This document shows positions 8,765 to 17,335 of a DNA stretch of 64,000 bases, one piece after another. The position numbers and the translations under genes are program-made. Under the pieces are notes generated by a model, which ran no database searches, was not told the origin of the DNA, and was given only the letters and a program-made list of their open reading frames with translations. The stretch's first letter is position 1; each line of letters starts with the position of its first letter. The stretch spans positions 124,001 through 188,000 of the forward strand of contig NZ_JAKJHZ010000005.1 in NCBI RefSeq assembly GCF_021648885.1, in the 5' to 3' direction. This stretch comes from Nocardioides potassii. GTDB lineage: Bacteria > Actinomycetota > Actinomycetes > Propionibacteriales > Nocardioidaceae.

Positions 8765-9846
8765 GCCCTGCCCGCGACCGCGGCACCCGCAGCGCGGGCG
8801 AGCGGTTCGAGTCAGCGCTCAACCGGGTCGTCCCGCGCGGGTCGCGGATCCTCGTCGCGCTGGTCGTCGCCACCGTCGCCATCGGGCTGGCGATCTGGAT
8901 GTTCTCCGCCCAGACGCCACTGGTGACTCTCCTGGTGCCGCTCGTCGTGTCCAGCCTGGTGCTGGGGCCACGCCAGCTGCCGTGGTTCGTGGTCTTCGTC
9001 CTGTTCGTGCTCGCCCTCGTGGTGCCGCTGCAGGACCCGATCAACGCCCGCATCATCTTGACGGTCGTCATCATCTTCGGACTCGGGCTGCTGGTGCTGG
9101 TGTCCTCGTTCCGGCGCTCGCGCCTGGGCGTCGCCGGTGTGCAGGGCGAGCAGATGTTCGTGGACCTCCGCGACCGGATCCTGCGCCAGGGCGGCATCCC
9201 CACGCTCCCCGACGACTGGTACGCCGCCGCCGAGCTACGGTCGTCGGGTGGCACGCCGTTCGCCGGCGACTTCGTGGTGGCCTCGCGCACCGGCAACCGC
9301 CTCGACGTGGCGGTCGTCGACGTCTCTGGCAAGGGCCAGGGCGCCGGCACGCGTGCACTGCTGCTGTCGGGAGCCATCGGCGGCCTGCTCAGCGCCCTGC
9401 CGCCCGGCGACTTCCTGCCGGGCGCCAACACCTTCCTGCTCCAGCAGGACTGGGACGAGGGGTTCGCCACCGCGATCCACCTCTCGCTCGACCTCGACAC
9501 CGGGCACTACGACATCCGCAGCGCCGGGCACCCGCCCGCGGCGCTGCGCCACGCCGGGTCCGGACGGTGGGAGGTGCTCGAGGCCGAGGGTCCGATCCTC
9601 GGGCTGATCGAGGGCGCGAGCTTCGAAGTCGTCTCGGGCGAGATGCGCCGCGGCGACGCCCTGCTGCTCTACACCGACGGCATGGTCGAGACCCGCACGC
9701 GCGACATCGCCTCGGGCATCGACAAGATGCTCGGCCAGGCCGAGCGCCTGCTCCGCGGCACGTTCGAGGGCGGCGCCGAGCGCCTGATCGGCTCGCTCGG
9801 CTCGCGCAGCGACGACCGGGCGCTGCTGCTGGTGCACCGGCGCTGA
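8761..9846 (+). CDS. Membrane-anchored SpoIIE-type (PPM) serine phosphatase
   Basis: 361 residues. A short basic N-terminus is followed by three to four hydrophobic segments (about residues 30-115), then a cytoplasmic PP2C/SpoIIE domain. Metal-site signatures are AGDFVVAS, VDVSGKGQGAGTRALLL, the AGHPPA motif and DALLLYTDGMVETR near the end. Such enzymes usually dephosphorylate anti-sigma-factor antagonists; no partner kinase or STAS gene is adjacent, so the target is unknown. The ATG at 8761 overlaps the nei stop (ATGA) and has GGGAGGAG about 8 nt upstream. Confidence 0.87.
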   Translation: MSPARDRGTRSAGERFESALNRVVPRGSRILVALVVATVAIGLAIWMFSAQTPLVTLLVPLVVSSLVLGPRQLPWFVVFVLFVLALVVPLQDPINARIILTVVIIFGLGLLVLVSSFRRSRLGVAGVQGEQMFVDLRDRILRQGGIPTLPDDWYAAAELRSSGGTPFAGDFVVASRTGNRLDVAVVDVSGKGQGAGTRALLLSGAIGGLLSALPPGDFLPGANTFLLQQDWDEGFATAIHLSLDLDTGHYDIRSAGHPPAALRHAGSGRWEVLEAEGPILGLIEGASFEVVSGEMRRGDALLLYTDGMVETRTRDIASGIDKMLGQAERLLRGTFEGGAERLIGSLGSRSDDRALLLVHRR

Positions 9847-9965
9847 GCCGTCACCCGCGCGTGCTCGGCGATCGTGGAGGCGATGGGGGAGGGGCACCGC
9901 ACCTGTGGCACCATGACACCCGCACCGGGCGTCGTACGGCCAATGGGACGAGCGGCACCGGGCAC

Positions 9966-10036
9966 GCGGATGTAGCTCAATGGTAGAGCCCCAGTCTTCC
10001 AAACTGGCTACGCGGGTTCGATTCCCGTCATCCGCT
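9966..10036 (+). tRNA. tRNA-Gly (anticodon TCC)
   Basis: The acceptor stem GCGGATG pairs with CATCCGC. The D arm has GTAGCTCAATGGTAGAGC, the anticodon loop is CTTCCAA with anticodon TCC, and the T arm is GGGTTCGATTCCC. CCA is encoded at 10037-10039. It reads GGA/GGG glycine codons. Confidence 0.95.
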
Positions 10037-10084
10037 CCAAGCAGGCCGGCGGCCGCCTCGCGGGCGGCCCGGCGGCCCGTTTGG

Positions 10085-10157
10085 CGGGGCGTAGCGTAGT
10101 GGCTAGCGCGCCTGCTTTGGGAGCAGGAGACCGCAGGTTCGAGTCCTGTCGCCCCGA
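10085..10157 (+). tRNA. tRNA-Pro (anticodon TGG)
   Basis: The acceptor stem CGGGGCG pairs with CGCCCCG, the discriminator is A at 10157 and the anticodon loop is TTTGGGA (anticodon TGG). The T loop is GGTTCGAGTCC. CCA is not encoded. It lies 45 nt after the CCA end of tRNA-Gly, probably on the same transcript. Confidence 0.95.
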
Positions 10158-10201
10158 CTGAGCACCCACTGGGCACCGACTGGGCACCGCCTGGGCACCG
10201 A
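10158..10201. repeat. 11-bp tandem repeat after tRNA-Pro
   Basis: Four consecutive 11-bp units of the form CTGGGCACCGA, the first one degenerate, begin directly after the tRNA-Pro discriminator base. No function is evident. Confidence 0.7.
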
Positions 10202-10324
10202 CTGATTCGGCCCCTGCCCGCACCCTCGATAGACTCGCAGGGTTTGCGGTCGCGCCTTCCCCGGCCCCGTGTGCCACGCGCGCCCACGCCACTCACCCCC
10301 CATGACCAGCACCAGGAGACATTT

Positions 10325-11722
10325 GTGAAGAGCGCCGTCGAGACCTTGAGCCCCACCCGGGCCAAGCTGACCGTCGAGGTGCCCTTCGAGGAGCTCAAGC
10401 CGAGCCTCGACGCGGCGTACCAGAAGATCGCGAAGCAGATCAACGTCCCCGGCTTCCGCCGTGGCAAGGTCCCGCCGGCGGTCATCGACCGCCAGGTCGG
10501 TCGCGGTCCCGTGCTCGACGAGGCGATCAACGCGGTCGTCCCGCAGCAGTACATGGCGGCCCTCCAGGAGCACGACCTCGAGCCGCTGGCGCAGCCGGAG
10601 ATCGAGGTCACCAAGTTCGAGGACAACGAGTCGCTCGAGTTCACCGCCGAGGTCGACGTCAAGCCCGACTTCGAGCTGCCGTCCTACGAGGGCCTCGAGG
10701 CCACCGTCGACGACATCGAGATCAGCGACTCCGACGTCGACGAGCAGGTCGAGGCGCTCCGCGAGCGGTTCGGCACCCTGGTCCCCGTCGAGCGCGCGGC
10801 CGCCGAGGGCGACTTCGTGACGATCGACCTCGTCGCGGCCGCCGACGGCGAGCCCGTCGAGGGTGGCGAGGTCACCGGCATGTCCTACAAGGTCGGCCGC
10901 GGCGGCATGATCGACGGCCTCGACGAGGCCCTGGTCGGCCTGTCGGCCGGCGAGGACAAGACCTTCGACTCCGAGCTCGTGGGCGGCGACCTGGTCGGCG
11001 AGCCGGTGCAGGTCACCGTCAAGGTGACGGCCGTGCAGGAGCAGCAGCTGCCGGAGTACGACGACGAGTTCGCGCAGCTCGCCTCGGAGTTCGACACCGC
11101 CGAGGAGCTCACCGCCGATGTCCGCGAGCGCCTGGGCCGGGGCAAGCGCCTCGAGCAGGCGGCCGCGGCCCGCGACGCCGTCCTCGAGGCCCTCCTCGAG
11201 AAGGTCGAGATCCCGCTCCCCGAGGTGATGGTCACCGACGAGCTCAACGCCCGTCGGCAGAACGTCGAGCAGCAGCTCGCGTTCGCCGGCATCACCATGG
11301 AGAAGTACCTCGAGGACGAGGGCCAGACCCAGGAGGAGTTCGAGGCCGACCTCGAGCGCCGGGTCCGTGACGCCGTCGCCGCCCAGTTCATCCTCGACAA
11401 GATCGCGAAGAAGGAGGAGTTCGGCATCGACCAGGCCGAGCTCTCCGAGCACCTCGTGCGCCGTGCCCAGCAGTCCGGGCAGGACCCGCAGGAGTTCGCG
11501 AACCACATGTTCGAGCACAACCACATCCCCGAGCTCGTGCAGGAGATCATGCGCGGCAAGGCGCTGGCGCAGATCGTGGAGTCCGCGACCGTCAAGGACG
11601 CCTCGGGCAACGTGGTCGAGCTGAAGAACCTGCGTCCCGACGGCACGATCGGCGAGCCCGCCGACGAGGCCGCCGAGGCCGGCGACTCCATCGAGGAGTC
11701 CGAGGAGGACAAGGAGGCCTGA
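10325..11722 (+). CDS. tig: Trigger factor, ribosome-associated chaperone
   Basis: 465 residues. The ribosome-binding N-terminal domain contains the signature GFRRGKVPPAVIDRQVG (about residues 45-60). A central FKBP-type prolyl isomerase domain (around 155-245, FVTIDLV...GLVGLSAGEDKTF-like) and a helical C-terminal arm domain follow, ending in an acidic tail. It binds nascent chains at the ribosome exit tunnel. GTG at 10325 was chosen because it matches the usual N-terminus (VKSAVETLSPTRAKL) and lies just after a purine-rich CAGGAGACA. A strong hairpin terminator follows. Position upstream of clpP1-clpP2-clpX is the standard bacterial arrangement. Confidence 0.96.
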   Translation: MKSAVETLSPTRAKLTVEVPFEELKPSLDAAYQKIAKQINVPGFRRGKVPPAVIDRQVGRGPVLDEAINAVVPQQYMAALQEHDLEPLAQPEIEVTKFEDNESLEFTAEVDVKPDFELPSYEGLEATVDDIEISDSDVDEQVEALRERFGTLVPVERAAAEGDFVTIDLVAAADGEPVEGGEVTGMSYKVGRGGMIDGLDEALVGLSAGEDKTFDSELVGGDLVGEPVQVTVKVTAVQEQQLPEYDDEFAQLASEFDTAEELTADVRERLGRGKRLEQAAAARDAVLEALLEKVEIPLPEVMVTDELNARRQNVEQQLAFAGITMEKYLEDEGQTQEEFEADLERRVRDAVAAQFILDKIAKKEEFGIDQAELSEHLVRRAQQSGQDPQEFANHMFEHNHIPELVQEIMRGKALAQIVESATVKDASGNVVELKNLRPDGTIGEPADEAAEAGDSIEESEEDKEA

Positions 11723-11745
11723 GCCTCCTGCTCCCACGAGCACCG

Positions 11746-11780
11746 CGACCGGCGTCCACCCCTCGGGTGGGCGCCGGTCG
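11746..11780 (+). terminator. Rho-independent-like terminator of tig
   Basis: A 16-bp stem (11746-11761 with 11765-11780) with a single G-U pair and a 3-nt loop, followed by TTCGT. It may also terminate the convergent gene that ends at 11794. Confidence 0.85.
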
Positions 11781-11793
11781 TTCGTCTGCAGGG

Positions 11794-12963
11794 TCAGGCC
11801 TCGGTGCGCTCCAGCACGTCGAGGGCGTAGCGCGCGATGCGCGAGCGCTGCAGCGCCCAGTCGTGCAGCGCCGCGGTGGGCTCCTCGCCGAGGTGCTCCA
11901 TCGGCAGGCTCGGCAGGCCGTTGAACAGCGCCAGGCTGACCGCGTGGCAGCGGCGCAGCACGTCGTCGGGCACCTCGACGCCCTCGGCGGCCAGCCCGGC
12001 GCCGTACGACGTCAGGCAGGCCTCGGCCAGCTCCGGCAGGTCGGCGGCGTCGCGCTGGCCGATCTGGATGTCACCCACCAGGAGCTGGGACAGGTCGTAG
12101 CCGACCGGCTGCGGACGCCAGAAGCCGAAGTCGATGAGCGTGAAGCCTCCGCCCGAGGCGTGCCGCAGCAGGTTGTTGGGACAGGCGTCGCCGTGCGCGG
12201 CGCGGTGGGGCATCCGGGCGAACTCCTCGCCGAGGGCGTCGAGGTGGTCGGCCACGGCCGTCAGTCGGCCGCGCAGGTCGCCGAAGCACGGCGCGACCAG
12301 CTCGTGCCGCCAGGTGGCGTCGTCGAGGAGCCCGGGCAGCACCGTGTGGGCGACGCGTCCGTGGATGAAGGACTGGACGTGCCACGGGAGCGGGTCGATG
12401 CCGGCGAGCTCGTCGACCCGCGGGCTGCCGCTCAACCGGCCCAGCAGGCCGGCGGCCTCGACGTAGGTCTCCCGGGTCCACGGCTCGCCGCTCGCCTCGA
12501 CCGCCTCCATCCAGATGACGGCCGTCTCGTCGGGTCGCTCGTCGACGCGGACGGCGCGCGGCATCGTCAGCCCCTCGGGGAGCCGCTCGGCCAGGTCGCT
12601 CGCGTAGAGGAGGGGCTCCGCGCGCCAGGGCACGGACGCCGCCGCCCACTCCCCAAGCTCCGGGGGGACGAAGGCGAAGGCGGGGGAGTGGCGCCAGTGG
12701 TGCACCCGCTTCACGAAGAGCGTGAACGCCCGTGGGCCGTCGCCGGCGTCGGCGCGCCCGCGGACCCACGTGCGGGCGCCGGTGAGGATCGACGGCACGT
12801 GGTAGTCGACGACCTCCGCGGCCGAGTCGACCAGCTCGACGGACGGCACGCGCCAGAGGTCGGCGACCATGGCGGCGAGCTCGTCGTCGCCGACGTCGTC
12901 GGCACCCAGCGGCGCCCGCTCGTGCACCCCGGTGGGTCCGTCGCTCGCGAAAGTTGCTTTCAT
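11794..12963 (-). CDS. APH-family phosphotransferase (aminoglycoside/choline kinase-like)
   Basis: 389 residues. The kinase-like catalytic loop HGDACPNNLL (around residue 255) and the metal-binding LIDFGFW segment shortly after identify the APH fold; the N-terminal lobe is poorly conserved. Members phosphorylate small molecules such as aminoglycosides, macrolides, choline or methylthioribose; the substrate here cannot be told, so resistance should not be assumed. The frame stays open further upstream, but the ATG at 12963 lies in a 16-bp repeat shared with the divergent marR start, and the extension would be antisense to marR. Regulation by the neighbouring MarR protein is likely. Confidence 0.8.
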   Translation of the reverse strand: MKATFASDGPTGVHERAPLGADDVGDDELAAMVADLWRVPSVELVDSAAEVVDYHVPSILTGARTWVRGRADAGDGPRAFTLFVKRVHHWRHSPAFAFVPPELGEWAAASVPWRAEPLLYASDLAERLPEGLTMPRAVRVDERPDETAVIWMEAVEASGEPWTRETYVEAAGLLGRLSGSPRVDELAGIDPLPWHVQSFIHGRVAHTVLPGLLDDATWRHELVAPCFGDLRGRLTAVADHLDALGEEFARMPHRAAHGDACPNNLLRHASGGGFTLIDFGFWRPQPVGYDLSQLLVGDIQIGQRDAADLPELAEACLTSYGAGLAAEGVEVPDDVLRRCHAVSLALFNGLPSLPMEHLGEEPTAALHDWALQRSRIARYALDVLERTEA

Positions 12964-12992
12964 GACCAAAAAAGGTAAGTTGCTTTCATGAC
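12951..12992. promoter_or_regulatory. Divergent promoter/operator with 16-bp direct repeats
   Basis: Two perfect copies of AAGTTGCTTTCATGAC (12951-12966 and 12977-12992) start 26 bp apart. The CAT of the first copy is the start codon of the phosphotransferase on the minus strand; the ATG of the second is the marR start. TAAGTT at 12976-12981 is a candidate -10 for marR with 6-nt spacing. The repeats are natural candidates for MarR binding that would block both leaderless transcripts. Confidence 0.55.
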
Positions 12993-13416
12993 TGGCGTCA
13001 AGGGTCGGCTCCCCGAGGTCGAGCCCCACCTCCCGATGCTCATGGGCATGGTGTTCGCCCGGCTGCGCGAGCGCCTGGCCGAGGACGGGCCCGAGCTGCG
13101 ACCGTCGCAGCTGCGGGTGCTCGAGTGGCTGCCCGCAGAAGGCCTGACGATCAGCGAGCTCGCCGAGCTGGTGGACATGACCACCCAGGGCTGCGGGCAG
13201 TTCGTCCGACAGCTCGCCGACCTCGAGATGGTGGAGGTCGCCGTGGCCGATCACGACGCCCGCGCCCGCGTCGTACGCATCACGACGCGGGGGCGCCAGG
13301 CCCTGGCCGCGTCGGCGGAGGTGCTCCGGGCGTGCGACGAGGAGTGGGCCCAGCGCGTCGGGGCCGAGCGCTACCGCGTCTTCCGCGAGGTCCTGGCCGA
13401 GGTCGCCCTCGGCTGA
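12988..13416 (+). CDS. MarR-family transcriptional regulator
   Basis: 142 residues, the usual size. A winged helix-turn-helix is recognisable: the segment [20 protein letters not shown] is followed by the recognition helix [19 protein letters not shown] and a wing ([20 protein letters not shown]), with terminal dimerisation helices. The ligand is unknown. It is divergently transcribed from the APH-family gene with only 24 bp between start codons. Transcription is probably leaderless and autoregulated through the repeats at 12951-12992. Confidence 0.87.
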   Translation: MTGVKGRLPEVEPHLPMLMGMVFARLRERLAEDGPELRPSQLRVLEWLPAEGLTISELAELVDMTTQGCGQFVRQLADLEMVEVAVADHDARARVVRITTRGRQALAASAEVLRACDEEWAQRVGAERYRVFREVLAEVALG

Positions 13417-13491
13417 GCCGCCCGTCCCGCCGGTGAATCCGCTGTGGGCGAACAGGGTGGGTCATCGCGTGGATGTGTCCGACCTTCCGGC

Positions 13492-13497
13492 TAGTGT
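13492..13497 (+). promoter_or_regulatory. -10 hexamer of clpP1 (leaderless)
   Basis: TAGTGT ends 7 nt before the GTG at 13505 and decides in favour of this start over in-frame codons at 13433 and 13541. Confidence 0.5.
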
Positions 13498-13504
13498 CGC
13501 CAGC

Positions 13505-14146
13505 GTGAACCAGAACTCCAGCCCAGCCCTCTCGCCCGAGATGAACGGCGCCGGTGGGATGTATGGCCTCGACGACCACATCTACCAGCGCCTCCTCCGC
13601 GAGCGCATCGTCTTCCTCGGCTCGGAGGTGCGCGACCAGAACGCCAACGCGATCTGCGCCCAGCTCCTGCTGCTGTCCGCCGAGGACCCCGAGGCCGACA
13701 TCTTCCTCCACATCAACAGCCCCGGCGGCTCGGTGGACGCCGGCATGGCGATCTACGACACGATGAACTACATCCCCAACGACGTCGCGACGGTCGGCAT
13801 GGGCCTCGCCGCCTCGATGGGCCAGTTCCTGCTGTGCGCCGGCACCAAGGGCAAGCGCTACGCCCTGCCCCACGCGCGCATCATGATGCACCAGCCCTCC
13901 TCGGGCATGGGCGGCTCGGCCTCGGACATCAAGATCCAGGCCCAGCAGTCGCTCCACATCAAGAAGGTGCTGCTCGACCTGATCGCCGAGCACACCGGCC
14001 AGAGCGTCGAGCAGGTCGTCGCCGACGCGGACCGCGACCGGTGGTTCACCGCGGACCAGGCTGTCGAGTACGGCCTGGTCGACCAGGTCATCACCAGCGC
14101 CCGCGAGGCCGCCGACGAGGGCCGCCCGGCCCGGAACAAGGACTGA
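13505..14146 (+). CDS. clpP1: ATP-dependent Clp protease proteolytic subunit 1
   Basis: Serine peptidase subunit of the Clp complex, 213 residues from GTG 13505. Visible elements are the oxyanion/strand segment [17 protein letters not shown], the nucleophile in [11 protein letters not shown], the catalytic His in MMHQPSSG and the conserved [18 protein letters not shown] near the C-terminus. In actinobacteria ClpP1 and ClpP2 form a mixed tetradecamer that degrades substrates fed by ClpX or ClpC. Two nucleotides separate its stop from the clpP2 start. The leaderless -10 at 13492 supports the chosen start; an ATG at 13541 would shorten it by 12 residues. Confidence 0.95.
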   Translation: MNQNSSPALSPEMNGAGGMYGLDDHIYQRLLRERIVFLGSEVRDQNANAICAQLLLLSAEDPEADIFLHINSPGGSVDAGMAIYDTMNYIPNDVATVGMGLAASMGQFLLCAGTKGKRYALPHARIMMHQPSSGMGGSASDIKIQAQQSLHIKKVLLDLIAEHTGQSVEQVVADADRDRWFTADQAVEYGLVDQVITSAREAADEGRPARNKD

Positions 14147-14148
14147 AC

Positions 14149-14757
14149 ATGAACTACTACATCCCCCAGTGGGAAGAGCGCACCTCCTACGGGTTCCGGC
14201 GCATCGACCCCTACGCCAAGCTGTTCGAGGAGCGCATCATCTACCTCGGCACGCCGATCAGCGACGACGTCGCCAACGCGGTCATCGCCCAGCTCATGTG
14301 CCTGGAGACGATGAACCCCGACACCGACATCAGCATCTACATCAACAGCCCCGGCGGATCGTTCACCGCGCTGACCGCGATCTACGACACGATGCGCTTC
14401 ATCAAGCCCGACGTGCAGACCGTGTGCCTGGGCCAGGCGGCCTCCGCGGCGGCGATCCTGCTCGGTGCCGGCGCCAAGGGCAAGCGGATGGCGCTGCCCA
14501 ACAGCCGCATCCTGATCCACCAGCCCTACACCGAGGGCACCTTCGGCCAGACCTCCGACATCGAGATCCAGGCCAACGAGATCCTCCGCATGCGCGAGCT
14601 GCTCGAGCGGATGATCGCCGACTCCAGCGGCAAGGACATCGACCAGGTCAGCGCCGACATCGAGCGCGACAAGATCCTGACCGCCGAGCAGGCCGTCGAG
14701 TACGGCCTGATCGACGCCGTGATCGAGTCCCGCAAGGGAGCCCCCGCGCTCGTCTGA
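14149..14757 (+). CDS. clpP2: ATP-dependent Clp protease proteolytic subunit 2
   Basis: 202 residues, starting MNYYIPQWEERTSYGFRRID, typical of actinobacterial ClpP2. The catalytic Ser is in GQAASAAAILL, the His in LIHQPYTEGTFG, and the family tail DKILTAEQAVEYGLID is intact. It pairs with ClpP1 to form the active hetero-oligomeric chamber; the pair is normally essential in actinobacteria. Coding is tightly coupled to clpP1 and followed by a GC-rich hairpin before clpX. Confidence 0.96.
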   Translation: MNYYIPQWEERTSYGFRRIDPYAKLFEERIIYLGTPISDDVANAVIAQLMCLETMNPDTDISIYINSPGGSFTALTAIYDTMRFIKPDVQTVCLGQAASAAAILLGAGAKGKRMALPNSRILIHQPYTEGTFGQTSDIEIQANEILRMRELLERMIADSSGKDIDQVSADIERDKILTAEQAVEYGLIDAVIESRKGAPALV

Positions 14758-14788
14758 GCGCACAAAGATGACCCGCGACATCTCGTGT

Positions 14789-14809
14789 CCGGCCCCCGCC
14801 GGGGGCCGG
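14789..14809 (+). terminator. GC hairpin between clpP2 and clpX
   Basis: A perfect 9-bp stem (14789-14797 with 14801-14809) and 3-nt loop, all G/C. It probably ends or attenuates the clpP1P2 transcript. Confidence 0.6.
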
Positions 14810-14901
14810 CACGGGGTACCGTCGGGGGGCCTTCGCCGGACGTGACGGCGAGGGTGCGGACAGCCGGGGCCCCCACCCGGTGAGACTGGAGGACACGACT
14901 C

Positions 14902-16182
<1,281 letters not shown>

Positions 16183-16197
16183 CCTCTGGCCCGTTGT

Positions 16198-16210
16198 GAC
16201 CAGACTGGTC
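16198..16210. promoter_or_regulatory. 13-bp palindrome upstream of the hendecad-repeat gene
   Basis: GACCAGACTGGTC is a perfect palindrome around a central A, 16 nt after the clpX stop. It could be an operator for the gene starting at 16304. The rest of the 121-nt gap holds no clear promoter. Confidence 0.35.
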
Positions 16211-16303
16211 TAGTCATTTCGGACTATTCCGGGCCATCGACCGTGATCACGCGTCATGACTCGACCACACTGACGTCTCGTCAACGTGTGGGAAGGAGAC
16301 CCC

Positions 16304-17035
16304 GTGGGGGTTGATCCGAAGCGGCCGCTCGTCGGTTTCGCTCTCGTGGCCGTGCTCTGCGCCGTCCTGATGACGGTGTCGATGGGTCGCGGCTCGAGCT
16401 TCGCCGACGTCTTCAAGCCCGGCAAGCCGATCGCCGCAGCCGTCGCTCGAGTGCCCGAGCGGGTGCCCACGCCCGCCCCGACGCCCGCCGCTCCGACCGC
16501 GGTCGGGGTCCCGGTCGAGCTCACCACCACGCCGCTCGCCGTACCCACACCCGCGTCGGCCACGAAGGCCGTGGCCAAGCCGGCCACCGGCAAGCCTGCC
16601 GGCTCGCGCGCGTCCGCCGAGACCACCTCGACGACCTCGACGACCACGACCGCCACGTCGACGGACGACCAGGCGACGGTCGACCGGGACGCTGCCACGG
16701 CGAACCGCACAGCGGACCGCGAGGCGGCGAGGGCACAGCGACGGGCCGACCGCGAGGAGATGAAGGCCCAGCGCAAGGCGGACCGCGAGGCCGCGAGGGC
16801 CGAGCGGAAGGCGGACCGCGAGGCCGCGAAGGTCGCGCGCAAGGCGGACCGCGAGGCGGCCAAGGCCGAGCGTCACGCGGCAAAGGCGGCCGAGAAGGCC
16901 GAGCGGCAGGCGGCGAAGGCGGCCGAGAAGGCCGTTCGCGACGCCGAGAAGGCGGCCGCGAAGGCTGACCACGACGCGTCGAGGCATGCCGCCAAGGCCG
17001 CTCGAGACGCGGAGAAGGCTGCCCGCAAGGGCTGA
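16304..17035 (+). CDS. Membrane-anchored protein with 11-residue helical repeats
   Basis: 243 residues; no family recognised. A basic start (VGVDPKRP) leads into one hydrophobic segment (about residues 9-26), a Pro/Thr-rich linker, a Thr/Ser run near residue 110, and from residue 135 to the end ten consecutive 11-residue units of the type RKADREAAKAE. The repeats should form a long charged helix. The 11-residue period is that of hendecad coiled coils and LEA-like amphipathic helices. GTG at 16304 is chosen because AAGGAG lies 5 nt upstream. It sits between clpX and valS and is followed by a hairpin array. An exported or periplasm-facing helix tethered to the membrane is inferred. Confidence 0.75.
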   Translation: MGVDPKRPLVGFALVAVLCAVLMTVSMGRGSSFADVFKPGKPIAAAVARVPERVPTPAPTPAAPTAVGVPVELTTTPLAVPTPASATKAVAKPATGKPAGSRASAETTSTTSTTTTATSTDDQATVDRDAATANRTADREAARAQRRADREEMKAQRKADREAARAERKADREAAKVARKADREAAKAERHAAKAAEKAERQAAKAAEKAVRDAEKAAAKADHDASRHAAKAARDAEKAARKG

Positions 17036-17107
17036 GTCCGCCTGACCGTGAGCGCGCCAGGGGTCCGGACCACCGGAGGGCGCCCCGCTCCCCAGTGCAC
17101 TCAACTG

Positions 17108-17157
17108 GCGGTGACCCAGCCACATTCGTAGCCGACGGAATGTGGCTCGGCCACCGC
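17108..17157. repeat. Hairpin repeat copy A
   Basis: Arms 17108-17127 and 17138-17157 pair around a 10-nt loop: 6 outer and 10 inner pairs separated by a 4-nt imperfect stretch. The 53 bp from 17108 to 17160 are identical to copy B. Confidence 0.85.
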
Positions 17158-17190
17158 TCATCCGCGTGTCCTATGACGGCACGCTGGCGA

Positions 17191-17240
17191 GCGGTGACCC
17201 AGCCACATTCGTAGCCGACGGAATGTGGCTCGGCCACCGC
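17191..17240. repeat. Hairpin repeat copy B
   Basis: An identical copy of the hairpin at 17108, displaced by 83 bp. The 30-bp spacers after copies A and B are themselves similar (22 of 30 positions by eye), so the repeat unit is 83 bp. Confidence 0.85.
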
Positions 17241-17271
17241 TCACCCGGGCGTCGTACGGCGGCGCGCCGGC

Positions 17272-17326
17272 GAGCGGTGCGTGAGGAGGGTTCCGGCGGG
17301 CCCGGAATGCCCCTCACGCACCGCTC
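17272..17326. repeat. Hairpin repeat copy C, probable valS terminator
   Basis: A perfect 15-bp stem (17272-17286 with 17312-17326) enclosing a second 6-bp stem. It keeps the GAGCGGTG/CACCGCTC outer stem of copies A and B, but its inner sequence differs while still pairing. It ends 9 nt from the valS stop codon and could terminate both converging genes. Confidence 0.75.
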
Positions 17327-17335
17327 GAGCGGCGC

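Noticed and set aside
11794..12963. Aminoglycoside resistance gene
   Set aside because: Only the general APH fold is supported; many members act on other metabolites, and no specific resistance signature was seen.
12964..13255. N-terminal extension of the APH-family gene to 13254
   Set aside because: The extension would be wholly antisense to marR and has no family similarity; the ATG at 12963 fits the repeat/promoter layout.
17108..17326. CRISPR array
   Set aside because: Only two identical units and one variant, each a self-complementary hairpin, with related spacers and no cas genes.
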